Below, piece after piece: positions 12,700-23,763 of a stretch of DNA of 64,000 nt. The DNA lies in contig MSJH02000674.1 in the NCBI GenBank assembly GCA_001931875.2, positions 1 through 64,000 on the forward strand, read 5' to 3'. Every line of letters starts with the position of its first letter. Within the stretch, counting starts at the first letter, position 1. A model generated the notes under the pieces. That model was not told the origin of the DNA, searched no databases, and was given only the letters and a program-made list of their open reading frames with translations. A program made the position numbers and the translations under genes. The stretch comes from Byssochlamys sp. IMV 00236. Taxonomy: Eukaryota > Ascomycota > Eurotiomycetes > Eurotiales > Thermoascaceae.

Positions 12700-13198
12700 A
12701 ATATACAACGTCCAAACGCCCACTCTTCCCTGATACCTATACGTCGCGAATATACAACCCATGGTACATTCTATCGTCGAGAGAAAACCTCGACTTGGCA
12801 ATACATTGTCGCTTGCCCTTCAACAAAAGCAGCTGTCATCATCGACCCTGTCCTGGATTTCAATCAGGGGAAACTGAATGTTAGCCCCGAATCAGCCTAA
12901 AGGCTTCTCGCGACGGTCACATCGAATGGCTACTAAGTTGTTAGATTGCTAGAAACCCACGTCCATGCTGATCACTTGACTGCTTCATCCTTACAGAAGT
13001 CCAACATGGCATCCGGACAGCCGCGACCAGCGATCTGAGAATGGTACCAGTGAACAAGAGTTTGTACGATAGAGATCAGAAAGAGATGCAGGCCTTAGCG
13101 AAACAGAATTGTTACACCTAGCATTGCAGATCAATGCTCGTGGAGCACGGTTGACGAATTTTAAGCTGTTGGTTGATGTTCCTGCGGATTTGATATAA
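12700..13198 (+). pseudogene. decayed metallo-beta-lactamase-fold hydrolase
   Basis: Remnant of a glyoxalase II / persulfide dioxygenase-like protein. Fragment 1 (about 12721-12897) reads like the usual N-terminus: TWQYIVACPSTKAAVIIDPV. After a stop at 12898-12900 and another near 12935, the same frame gives LLETHVHADHLTASS, the metal-binding H-x-H-x-D-H motif of the fold. A third fragment in another frame, 13094-13198, gives LSETELLHLALQINAR and ends in TAA, matching the typical C-terminal end of the family as I remember it. The central half, about 150-200 residues with the other metal ligands, is missing. Stops, a frameshift and an internal deletion make it non-functional. A true gene spliced around all these breaks looks unlikely. 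Confidence 0.75.
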
Positions 13199-13617
13199 AC
13201 ACTTACGTGTGATTGTCCAATGATAACTATCGAACCTGGGGGTGTTGTTAACAATCAGTTGTAAATATTGCAGCAGAAGGGTAGAGCTGAATAACTAAAT
13301 CGAACAATCGACATCAAACATGGTAGAGTATGTGCATCATTGCGAAAAGTGCCAGGAGAGCATTTGTGGCTGAAGTAGAAATACAAAAAGAGGAAATGCG
13401 TCATCCGCAGGGAAGCTCCCCAGTCCAAGCTAGTTAAGGTCGGGCGAAGCTCCCAGAAACATCATCAGATCCCTTGAGCTTAAGCCGACCCCGCAAAGAA
13501 AGGACGAAAACGCCGCAGTCCGCGCATAACAAATACGATACCGCCTTTTCGAGTATTCTAGCTTCCTTATTTCTAGAAAATAGGATCGCAGCCATATTTC
13601 GGATCTCCATATTCTGC
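13199..13617. other. intergenic, upstream of the CUS2-like gene
   Basis: No gene seen. The last 150 bases are open in the frame of the downstream gene, but the first ATG that fits the conserved protein start is 13618. Confidence 0.5.
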
Positions 13618-15272
13618 ATGTCGTTACGGAACCCCGACGAGCGCGCGCCGGTGCCAGCGCCAGACCAGGCGCCTACAGCCGACTTCCCTCGAGACCTTGA
13701 AGAGTTTGACAGCGACCCGCGCATCTCGTTCTCGAAACTAGATAATAAGTTCATTCTGGAAACGGAGGATGGTCAGGAATTCGAGTACGATACGGCGTTG
13801 AAGCGTTGGGTGCAGACGGTGAGTTCCCGGAGGATCTTTTTGCGCCGTTGCGCTTCTCCACTGTCAATCGATCACATTAACCCGTTTTATGTCTACTGCT
13901 TGGTCAATCCATGTGTCTGTCACTGCCTGCGTATAGAGTTGTTACGATATGAGGAGTCATAGGCTGATGCGCGATTCGCGCGAATATTACAGGTTGACGA
14001 TGAACTTCTCGAACAACAACGACAAGCATACAAGGTCGAAGGGGTTGATGAAGAAGAAACAGTGTCGGCGCAGCAGCTGAGAAAGAAACGGAAACAGCAA
14101 GCTACAGGAGATGAGGTATATACGGTCGGATTCAAGATATCGGTAGGAGGAATGCTGACGGATATGTCGAAGCAGGAAAATAATCAAAAACAAAAGAAGC
14201 CCCGTGTCAATACAGCAGTCTACGTCACTTCTCTACCTCTCGATGCTACACTGGATGAGATCAAGGATGTCTTCTGCAAGTGTGGTGTCATCGCCGAAGA
14301 GATCGACAGCGGTCGACCCCGGATTAAGATGTACACGGATGAGAATGGAAAATTCAAGGGAGATGCGCTGGTTGTCTACTTCAGACCCGAATCTGTTAAT
14401 CTTGCGGTTCAGATGCTGGATGAGACGGACTTCCGATTAGGCATGACGGGACCGCAGGGTCCGATGAAGGTGCAGCCAGCAGATTTTTCATTCAAGAGTC
14501 AGCAGGAGGCTCCTACTAAGACGAGCATGCGAGACAAGAAAAAGATCCTGAGAAAGACCCAGAAACTTAACAGGTATAGTGGTTCCGTTTTCTCACCAAC
14601 CGTTGCATCTCACTAGTCGATATGCGAAACCGTTACTGACTTCATCCTTATAGTAAACTAGCAGACTGGGATGATGATGATGTAGCTGCCCTCCCAGACA
14701 CTACTTCTAGATGGGACAGGATCGTCGTGCTTAAGCACATGTTCACTCTGAAGGAGATCGAGGTGCGAAGACCGTATCCTTTGTCCTGGGTGTCGACTTT
14801 GAGGCTAACGGTTTTCTGCAGGAGGATCCCGCGGCTATTCTGGACATCAAAGAAGATATTCGTGATGAATGTTCCAAGTTGGGGGAAGTAACCAACGTCG
14901 TGTTATACGACAAAGAACCCGACGGTATCGTTACTGTGCGGTATTCGGACCCTGAGCCCGCCAGGCAATGTGTCAGGGTGAGTACACTTTTGTTAAAGCC
15001 CTACTGTTTCATGATGGTGATTTGTGAACTGTGACTGATTAGCAATGCAGATGATGGATGGACGGTTCTTCTCCGGAACTCGTGTAGAAGCATATATCGC
15101 AGATGGAAGCGAGAGATTCAAGAAGACCAATGAGAAGCGGGCAGCGCTCGAGGATATGGCAGAGAATGGTCTGGATGCTGACCAGGATGAGTATAGACGG
15201 CTGGACGAGTTTGGCTCGTGGCTCGAGAGCCAAAGGGAAAGCGAGCGGATTGTGGAAAGCACCGCCAAGTGA
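13618..15272 (+). CDS. U2 snRNP-associated splicing factor, CUS2/Tat-SF1 type
   Basis: Predicted 402-residue nuclear RNA-binding protein. In yeast, Cus2 helps fold U2 snRNA and load the U2 snRNP. Six exons: 13618-13818, 13993-14115, 14176-14573, 14654-14762, 14822-14977 and 15051-15272. After an acidic N-terminus and a basic KKRKQQ stretch, the first RRM begins at NTAVYVTSLPLDAT, with the RNP1-like KGDALVVYF. The second, C-terminal RRM (DIRDECSKLGEVTNVVLYD to GRFFSGTRVEAYI) resembles the UHM type that binds a tryptophan-bearing ligand such as Prp11 or SF3b1. The 60-nt intron at 14116-14175 keeps the frame if retained; it is called from its GTATAT donor, GCTGAC branch and CAG acceptor. The beta-tubulin gene follows in the same direction. 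Confidence 0.88.
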
Positions 15273-15844
15273 CAGTACTGGGGCATCGACGACTTGTCAT
15301 GGGAGAAATTTCTGTATTTTTAGGACAAAGCTGACGGGCATTTTATATCGAGGATCTCGGGTGACCATCCTCTCGGGGTAATTATGTTTGGGGTGGGTTA
15401 GTTAGAGCGGCTAAGTACCTACTGAACACAGCGCCCATGAAGACCACTGGTTGATGACAAATCATAACAAATAAATACTTGACCAATTGTCGAGTACGTG
15501 CCATCAATGGGATGTCCTCAAAATGAGTAATTCTGTGGCCATGTAGTTATTATTTCTCTGTCTCCAATGTAAGAGTTCCTGGCTGGTCCCGTGACGTGGC
15601 ACGAACCGGCGCGATACCGGATTGAGCGCGCCCCCTGCCCGGCCTCTTGTTGTGCTGTTGACTCCTGAACTAACCTTCTTAGCCGCACAACAAGGCGTCT
15701 CCTCACCGCCGACTTCTTCCCAACTTCATCCTCCATCGCTGTCCTTTCTCCCAGAACTCCTCTTGTCCTGGGTTTCAATCCTCTCCTCATCCTCCCGTCC
15801 ATTCCAACTCTCTTCTTTACCGGACCTGTCACCTTTCTGCCACC
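15273..15844 (+). promoter_or_regulatory. beta-tubulin upstream region with pyrimidine tract
   Basis: The interval between the CUS2-like stop and the tubulin ATG. From about 15695 to 15844 the plus strand is strongly C/T-rich, a common feature before highly expressed fungal genes, and it leads into the good start context CACCATG. No certain TATA box was seen. Confidence 0.5.
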
Positions 15845-17743
15845 ATGCGTGAAATCGTACGTTTGTTGACTCCAATCTCCCCCAGACGCGTCGGGACCCG
15901 TTCTGAGACCTTTTCTCGGACCCCTGAAACGCAACCCCGCCATCACTGTCCGCATTCCATGATAACTGACATGTTTCTCTTCACGTTCAACAGGTTCACC
16001 TCCAGACCGGCCAGTGTGTAAGTTTCAGCATCGATATCGAATTCCGAATATGAGGTTTTAGGGACATGGATGACTAAAGGGTACCAATCAAACAGGGTAA
16101 CCAAATTGGTGCTGCTTTCTGGTATGTTGGAAATCAATAGGAGAAATGAAAGAAAGAGCCCGGGTGTCTGTTTGAGACGTGGAAGGCTCAGGTTATGAAG
16201 ATTGAGGGTGCTAACTATGCTATAGGCAGACCATCTCTGGCGAGCACGGCCTTGACGGCTCTGGTGTGTGAGTACACACGATATCTGGAGACGCTTGGAC
16301 ATCGAATCGACGGGTGACTGACGATGGATTAGCTACAATGGCACCTCCGACCTCCAGCTCGAGCGCATGAACGTCTACTTCAACGAGGTAGTTGTTGGCC
16401 CTATGATACCGATAAGGACGCTCCATATGCTCACCAATACTTTAGGCTGCTGGCAAGAAGTATGTCCCTCGTGCCGTCCTCGTCGACCTTGAGCCTGGTA
16501 CCATGGACGCTGTCCGTGCCGGTCCTTTCGGCCAGCTCTTCCGCCCTGACAACTTCGTCTTCGGTCAGTCCGGTGCTGGTAACAACTGGGCTAAGGGTCA
16601 CTACACTGAGGGTGCCGAATTGGTTGACCAGGTTGTCGACGTTGTCCGTCGCGAGGCTGAGGCCTGTGACTGCCTTCAGGGTTTCCAGATCACCCACTCC
16701 CTTGGTGGTGGTACCGGTGCCGGTATGGGTACCCTCCTGATCTCCAAGATCCGTGAGGAGTTCCCCGACCGTATGATGGCTACCTTCTCGGTTGTCCCCT
16801 CTCCTAAGGTCTCCGACACCGTCGTTGAGCCTTACAACGCTACTCTCTCCGTTCACCAGCTGGTCGAGCACTCCGACGAGACCTTCTGTATCGATAACGA
16901 GGCTCTGTACGACATCTGCATGCGCACCCTCAAGCTCTCCAACCCCTCCTACGGTGACCTGAACCACCTCGTTTCCGCCGTTATGTCCGGTGTCACCACC
17001 TGCCTGCGTTTCCCCGGTCAGCTCAACTCTGACCTCCGCAAGCTGGCTGTCAACATGGTTCCTTTCCCTCGTCTCCACTTCTTCATGGTCGGATTTGCCC
17101 CGTTGACCAGCCGTGGCGCTCACTCCTTCCGTGCGGTCTCCGTGCCCGAGTTGACCCAGCAGATGTTCGACCCCAAGAACATGATGGCTGCTTCTGACTT
17201 CCGTAACGGCCGCTACCTCACCTGCTCCGCCATGTTGTAAGTGCAGCATACCTTTGAAGTACTCGATGTTCTTTAGCTAATCACCTTTTCTTTAGCCGTG
17301 GTAAGGTCTCCATGAAGGAGGTCGAGGACCAGATGCGCAACGTGCAGAACAAGAACCACAGCTATTTCGTCGAGTGGATTCCCAACAACATCCAGACTGC
17401 TCTTTGCTCCATTCCTCCCCGCGGCCTCAAGATGTCCGCCACCTTCATTGGTAACTCCACCTCCATCCAGGAGCTGTTCAAGCGTGTCGGTGACCAGTTC
17501 ACTGCTATGTTCCGTCGCAAGGCTTTCTTGCATTGGTACACTGGTGAGGGTATGGACGAGATGGAGTTCACTGAGGCTGAGAGCAACATGAACGATCTGG
17601 TCTCTGAGTACCAGCAGTACCAGGACGCCTCTGTCTCTGAGGGCGAGGAGGAGTAGTAAGTTTGATTGCATCCACCAGTACGTGGAATTCTGGCTAACAA
17701 TCCTTGTAGCAACGACGAGGAGCCCCTCGAGGGTGAGGAGTAA
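15845..17743 (+). CDS. benA: beta-tubulin
   Basis: Beta subunit of the alpha/beta-tubulin dimer that builds microtubules; target of benzimidazole fungicides. Eight exons: 15845-15856, 15994-16017, 16096-16121, 16226-16267, 16333-16387, 16446-17236, 17296-17655 and 17710-17743, giving 447 residues, the length I recall for Aspergillus BenA. It begins with the tubulin autoregulation signal MREI, has the GTP-binding GGGTGAGMG and ends in an acidic tail ([16 protein letters not shown]). His6, Glu198 and Phe200, classic benzimidazole positions, carry the sensitive residues. The first coding exon holds only four codons, and the last exon holds the tail from a split Tyr codon. Many early introns match benA rather than the tubC paralogue, as far as I remember. 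Codon use is strongly C-ending, which creates a long antisense frame that is not a gene. Confidence 0.97.
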
Positions 17744-18474
17744 ACGCTGTTCTTACGGTGACATAATTCGAGATCTGCTCTCAGTAATACCCCATTGCCT
17801 TCCCCCACGTTCTCTAGGATTTTTTGGTTCTGATTCCGAGCCGAAAGTCCCCAAAAAACAATACTTTAGCCGAACAGCGAGCGTTCTTTTCTTGTCGAAA
17901 CTTCAAGAGGGATTATTGTGGTTCAGGGAATGTCGGAATTGAATAGCACATACCTACTGCAATAAACAGCTTCTCCCCTCATACGTCCCCATGTAATAGC
18001 CTTTATTCAATTAACCGCAGTTTTGCGAGCGTGGATCTCAGGATACATTATTGTCTGGGTTACTTGTCCAGACGTAGTTTGCACTGAGCAAACTTCAGTC
18101 TTCCATAACAGACCTAATCTTAAGTTATTCCACACCCACATGGCTAACGCATAAACCACGCTTGGGTAGACTTTTCATTCCCCAGGTGTCGAGTCGTGCA
18201 TCTATCATTCGTCATAGTGTCCGACGGACGCCTGGGCACAGTAAGGCCTAGGAGTGAAATAGAGGGGGTGTTGACATCCTGAGATTCATACATGAATCTA
18301 CTCAGCACTATACCAGTACTGAACTTAGTATTGGAAGGTATCAATTGGGATTAAAATTCCTTTCTCTTCTGATATCCCGCGGACAGGATTGCATGGTTCA
18401 AATTCTGATTACTCGTGGTTATACTTCGACGCTGACGAATAAGTTTGGTCTCTTGGACCAATACAAGATCGATT
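17744..18474. other. convergent 3' intergenic region
   Basis: Lies between the tubulin stop and the stop of the minus-strand DUF2236 gene. It should hold both 3' ends. No gene seen. Confidence 0.6.
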
Positions 18475-19937
18475 TCAATGAAAGGGACACCTCCCCGTCC
18501 TTTCCTTGTGTAACCTTTTTCTCGTCTCTTCCATTTGCTCATATCCTTTTCCTTCCTGGTATTTGGGACCGACTTCCGGAATGTAGTATCCTTTTGGATA
18601 GTATTTGTCACCCTCGTCTCCAGGAAGAGGATGACCTAGGACCCAGGTAAGCCATGCTGTGGGACCCCATCGATTCCAAAGCGTTGGTTTGACGTAGTAA
18701 GGGGCAGCATCCCATTCTGAAGTGAAGAAACGTCCATATTCGTTTTGTTGATCAGAGAACCTGGCCGGGCGTAGGAAATACGGACGTGGGAGAGCTAGGT
18801 AGCGCAGAAAGAACTTGCGAATGGCTAGCATTGCCGAGAAGAGCGTGGCATATAATGCTGGAGGTGGTCCATACCTTGCAGAGGGGTGTATTAGTATTTC
18901 TCAAACTCTGGCCCGGATTAAGATCGACTAGGTAGTCCAACTCACATCATAGCTCTGCGCAGACGATCATCCATCATGTAGGAGACGAACTTGTATCCAA
19001 TATGTTTCATCCTCGTTGGAAGCATATATACCAGTATCGACGTCGTCTGGTCAGCCGTGCACTTGTTCTTTTGATCCGGCACCATTTTCTCCTTTTCATA
19101 CGCTCTTCTCCAGACATCCATCTCTTCCAGCCAATGGAGACCGTCCCTGAATCCAGTTTTATATGAGGGCAACACTTCATAACTGATTTGCATGGCATCA
19201 CCCAAGCTCTTCCAATACGTCCCAAGTGCACATTTCTCCAATTCACTCAACTTGCGCCACTCGTACGTATCGATAAAGCGGATGGGCTCGATGGCAAACA
19301 GACTCAGCGTATAGAGCATGTCATCTTCGAGGATCTTTCCCGTACTGCGATACCCGCTATGCAAGTAATTGATACGTGAAATAGCGCTCTGGGCACGGTC
19401 TGAGGTAGGTGCGTGTGCGATGAACTCGCCAATTAAGACAGTTGTGTCCACGTAACGCTTCAGAGCGGTGCGCGGGTTCGTGAACTGACTGGTTCCAACC
19501 AATAGGCTGGATATTGTAGGGATTCCGTACGTCTGTCATGAAGCATAAGCCAGAGTAATATCATAGATAAATAAAAAAAAGGCACGAGACATCAAACGAG
19601 GACGGGGGAAATTCTCTCGAACCCTGAACAGCGCAAATTGGAGAGCCTTGATGTACATGAACGGAAACTCTAGTTCCGAGATAACTTTCTGAATCTCCCA
19701 GGCTTCATTATCTGTCATCCTAGCCATCGACTCTCGGGTAGGATAGTGATATCTCCTGTGCAGTTTTCTCAATCTGCGAAATCGAAGCAACGATACGATA
19801 GTCGGATAGATGACTAGACCGACTAATGTATAGCTGAGTAGCTGACGAGGCGACGCATCTTCGATTATCTGCACCGCTTCGCTCAGAAATCTTGGAGGCT
19901 GCCAGGCCTCGATTAGATATTTCGTTGTGTTCTCCAT
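18475..19937 (-). CDS. DUF2236 / MpaB-like ER-bound oxygenase
   Basis: Predicted 433-residue membrane protein with the rubber-oxygenase-like catalytic domain (DUF2236). Exons 19937-19623, 19532-18946 and 18874-18475. A hydrophobic N-terminal span (LLSYTLVGLVIYPTIVSLL) is followed by a basic segment, as in MpaB-type anchors. The conserved core includes EFIAHAPTSDRAQSA, INYLHSGYRSTGKILEDDM and FRDGLHWLEEM. The tail (WDAAPYYVKPTLWNRWGPTAW, then RTGRCPFH) is typical of the fungal branch. MpaB' works in mycophenolic acid synthesis, where it cleaves a farnesyl chain; most homologues have no known substrate, and no biosynthetic cluster surrounds this one. The first intron uses an unusual GTTCGA donor, but the joined frame fits the family exactly. 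Confidence 0.85.
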
Positions 19938-20493
19938 TGCTGGGATGTGATAAGAGCTAACTAGTATTCAAGATGAGTTAACTCAAGATTGCCATTTCCT
20001 CGGAATATCTAGGCGAGGCCCTATTTTCTTACTGTACTAACCGAACTACGCCCCGCTTTACAGCGGCTTCCCCGCATGATTATACGAGTTCATTCAATGG
20101 ACTGTCGATCTCTGGTCGGAGAGAATATGAAAAGCTATGGTATTTAGTAGTCTTCTTGAGGGATTAGAGGTGTGATTATTGCCCGGGTAATGATTCGGGT
20201 ATGAGTGACTCTGGAATGCTGATTGGTTACGAAAGGGTTATACGTATCCCGTTACTATCTGTCATCGGATCTATAACGGAGAATTATTACGTTGTTCTAC
20301 GAAAAATCATACTGCGAAATTTGTATATACGACTCTTCACTAGCGTGTCTGGTGGCCGAGTAAGAAGCCTGCGATTAACTATACAGATTGTCGGAAGCTA
20401 CGAGATATAATAATCACGGTACGGAAACAGCAACCTTCTAGGCGTAAAAAAACTATTATATCATATATCACTATTATAAACAAATCTTACACA
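19938..20493. other. intergenic
   Basis: Upstream of the DUF2236 gene and downstream of the permease gene. The only frame, at 20201-20410 (69 codons), resembles nothing known to me. Confidence 0.5.
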
Positions 20494-22268
20494 TTACCTA
20501 CCCACCACTCGAAGCTCCAGTGCCCTCAATGGTGGATAGACAAAGACAGTAAAACCGATTCCTAGCCAGATACCGAGATCGGCCCCTCCAGCAATAGACT
20601 TGGCAATTGGACCGACGAAATACACTTGATCCTAGAAATCACATCATGTCAGCTCTATTACTTACTACCTTCAATGAAAATCATGCAGGGACGAATTGTC
20701 TACTTACCATACCAACAATGGCACCAGCCCAGCCAACAAGGAAGGATATACCGCTAGCGATCCCCAGAGGCAGCTTTCGCCAATCGTTCCAAATCGTCCA
20801 GTCATAGTCCTTGCCTCGCATGAAGATCAGGTCTTCCTCGAGCATGATCGTAATCCAGATGACGATCCAGTAACCCATTAAGGGCAGGAAGTTGTTAAAG
20901 ACCTCAAACAGGTAGTTACGTCCACCAAGCGCACATGCCGTGTAGATGATCACGCAGCAGATGGTTAGAATGAAACGCGGGACCTTGGGTCCGTGACGAC
21001 CAAGCATCTGGAATGCAAGGGACGCTGAATAGGTACCAGGGATATTGTTTGAAATCACTCCCAGAGCCACTATCACAGAACAGAAACCCCCGAAGCCATT
21101 CAGGTTATCGTATGCGGCTGCTAGAAGGTTTCCAGGAGTGTTGTCGTATGCAGCTGACCAGGATGGGATGGTAGCGACTCCGGTTCCGAGGCCTACTCCT
21201 AGCATGAGAGTGATGAATAGCGCAAAGCCTAGTCCGACTGTGGTCATCATGAATGTCTTCCATCTAGCTGTGCTCGAAGGGTAATAGACATAATAGTCTG
21301 CACCGGATGGAGCCCAAGCAATCCCGGAAGCCATGCAGAGTGAAAAGAAGGAAAGCCGATGAGCAGAAACTGCTTCCGGAGAGCCAACCGAGGGTGTATG
21401 GATGTCGAAGCGCGGTCCGGCGGAGCCCATCATGATACAGAGGACCATTAACTGAGGAAGCCATGCATATCTATATGTGTTGAGGTGAGCATGTGCCACA
21501 CAGGGAGCTCAATGGAAGATGGATTGGAAACTTACCTCTCATAGGCCTGAAAGATTCGCATGCCAAATGCTGCTACTACCAGTGTGACGATAGCAACAAC
21601 GATTATCCCAACGATAACCGTCATGCGTCCATTGGAGACTGCGGAGAGGATCTGGCCTCCAATAACACAGTCAATCATGCCATATCCCAGCATGATTACC
21701 AAGTTCAGCAAAGAGCATATCTTGCCGGGATAATATCCCATGAAATACCTAGCCACGATCTGTGAGGGAAGTATAAGTTCGATATCCCATTATGAAAAAA
21801 AGTAACAGGGTTTATATCACGAAATATAAAAGAAAAAAGCGAAATAACCATTCAAAAAAAAAGGGATTCTACCAGAGTCCGATTTCCACTCCTGGGTCCC
21901 CACATGGAAGTAAATCCAACTCCAGCTGCTCCCAGGAATCCTCCAAAGGTCGCACATAACGCTGCATCTGTGAAACCCAGTTCATAAACCAGAGGGCCCA
22001 ATATACCCACAGTCGTGTTATTCGCCGTCAGGTTTGCGCTGAGCCATAGAAGCATCATCTGGATATATTCGCGTACTCCGCCCTTGTGGCGTTCCTCAGA
22101 AGGAACTCGCTCGATACCACGAGCCTCCATGCCAGCTAAATCTTCGATGCGGTTGAACAATCCTCGCCATCTCGAAGCTGGGATGGTGCATGATGAGCCC
22201 AGCTCTTCAGAGTCATACTGTGTCGCAGGGCGAATAGGTACGTCCGACTTCTCCACTTTGGGATCCAT
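20494..22268 (-). CDS. NCS1 purine-cytosine permease (FcyB-like)
   Basis: Predicted 506-residue plasma-membrane symporter for cytosine and purines such as adenine, guanine or hypoxanthine. Exons 22268-21873, 21759-21536, 21470-20708 and 20631-20494. A hydrophilic N-terminus leads to about twelve hydrophobic spans. Family marks include LWLSANLTANNTTVGILGP in the first span, TSMWGPRSGNRT in the following loop, the SGIAWAPSGADYYVYYP segment, and GVISNNIPGTYSASLAFQMLG. The last 45 residues come from a separate exon that begins DQVYFVGPIAK. Length and topology match the Fcy2/FcyB group rather than the Fur group. GATA-type motifs lie about 200 bp upstream, which fits nitrogen regulation by AreA, but that is inference. 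Confidence 0.9.
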
Positions 22269-23763
22269 CTTGAACTTGAGAGAAAAGTGAGCCCCCGAGG
22301 ATAGTCGAGGAATCGTGAACCGAAACCATCAGCAGGGAAGATGAAAGAGGACTACTTTTAAATAAAATGGCCACCGAATTGTTCTAGTCTAGTTTGAGAT
22401 CCCTATCTTGCGGCAGTCCTGACATCTGCAGGGCCGGGGTATCTATCAATCTGTCGAGCAATAGACCATTATCATTATTATCTGCATCCAATGAAGGAGC
22501 TTCAGTTCTAACGGTAAAGAGTAGATCTCCAAACTAGCCTCCATCACCTTCACCCCACTGTTGAATTAGTTAGCTCAAAGCAGTCTCCCCAGAAATATAA
22601 CTGGTAAATACGAGGAATACCCAGACTACCGGATTGTTGGAAATGCTTGGTTTACTACTACTATGACAGCAATGAGGACAGTCCAGGTTCCTTTCCTATT
22701 GGGAAATCGATGGTCTAGAATTGCCCAGACGCCCGGTGGCATCCCCACCATCGACTTAGCTGTAGGATCCAAGAATGGGGGTCCTGAACAATGAGCTACC
22801 ATCACTGAAGCACGGCTGCTTTGCTCATCTTATCTGTTTTTGGGGACATAAGTGGAGAATGTTAGCAGTATATTATGTATTATCGGCTTTCATAGATCTC
22901 AATCATCAATTACATGAAGCCTCAAGACTTTCAGACTTGATCCCCATACCTTGGAAGAACATTACGATAGCTAGCCAGGCTTCGAATTTCGGGAGACAAT
23001 GGAAATGTGATTGAAGTCATTTATAAAATAGTTTTTGATCGACTTCGCTATTCTATCAGATTGCATCCTTCTTGCTGAAATAATACAGGCGGTATCAGGA
23101 AAGGGTTGATATCAGTAAGGAAAGAGAAACGGAGAAGTACTAAACTAAGAGTCGGCCTTCCCAATAGAAATACAGCAGATAGAAAATTGCACTACAAAGA
23201 AAAAAAAAGACCCAAAAAGAGACTGCACCCAGTGGTGGACTTGCTAATAGTCAACGGTCATGAAAGACGCCATGGATCAAATATATATAGGTCCAACTGC
23301 AGAGGATAAGATGAAATGTATGCAGTGCTGTGCAAGTAGGATATTGTAAGAGCCATTCGCCGATTGTGCCACTGTCCGCAAACGTCCGTAAAGATGTCCT
23401 TGCACTTTGCAATCCTTTTTCTCTGTTTGGATAGCTGATTCTCAGTACATGGGGCCCTCTGCATTTCTTTTATTCATGCTCTCGACTTGCAAAAGGAATA
23501 AAACAACAGAGAAGGGAGAGATCGAGGGAAAGGGACCGAAAATTAGTTCGAAAAAGACCATTAACAATGTGTAGTTGTGCGAATGTCCATTGTGACAAAT
23601 GGAACCTCTATTATGCAAACAGGAATGGGACATGCCGATCTCCAAACGCCTCGCACTCCCCAAAACCAGCCACCGACCAGATGCCAGTCGATAAAGAGAA
23701 AATCACAGAGAAGTCCAACGTGCAACAAGCAGCAACAGAAGAGCTTTCTAACCTCGCTTTACT
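22269..23763. other. intergenic: permease promoter and 3' flank of the Ca-ATPase gene
   Basis: No supported gene. The minus-strand permease promoter is on the left side. The frames at 22775-23014 and 23106-23309 have no family resemblance. Confidence 0.5.
22469..22483. promoter_or_regulatory. paired GATA motifs upstream of the permease
   Basis: TTATCA (22469-22474) and TTATCT (22478-22483) are minus-strand HGATAR sites, 9 nt apart and about 200 bp before the permease start. Fungal GATA factors such as AreA bind pairs of this kind. Two short motifs can arise by chance. Confidence 0.3.

Noticed and set aside
16431..17249. 272-codon minus-strand open frame across the beta-tubulin exon
   Set aside because: It mirrors the strongly C-ending codon use of benA, has a Val/Gly/Leu-rich translation with no family resemblance and crosses no splice structure of its own.
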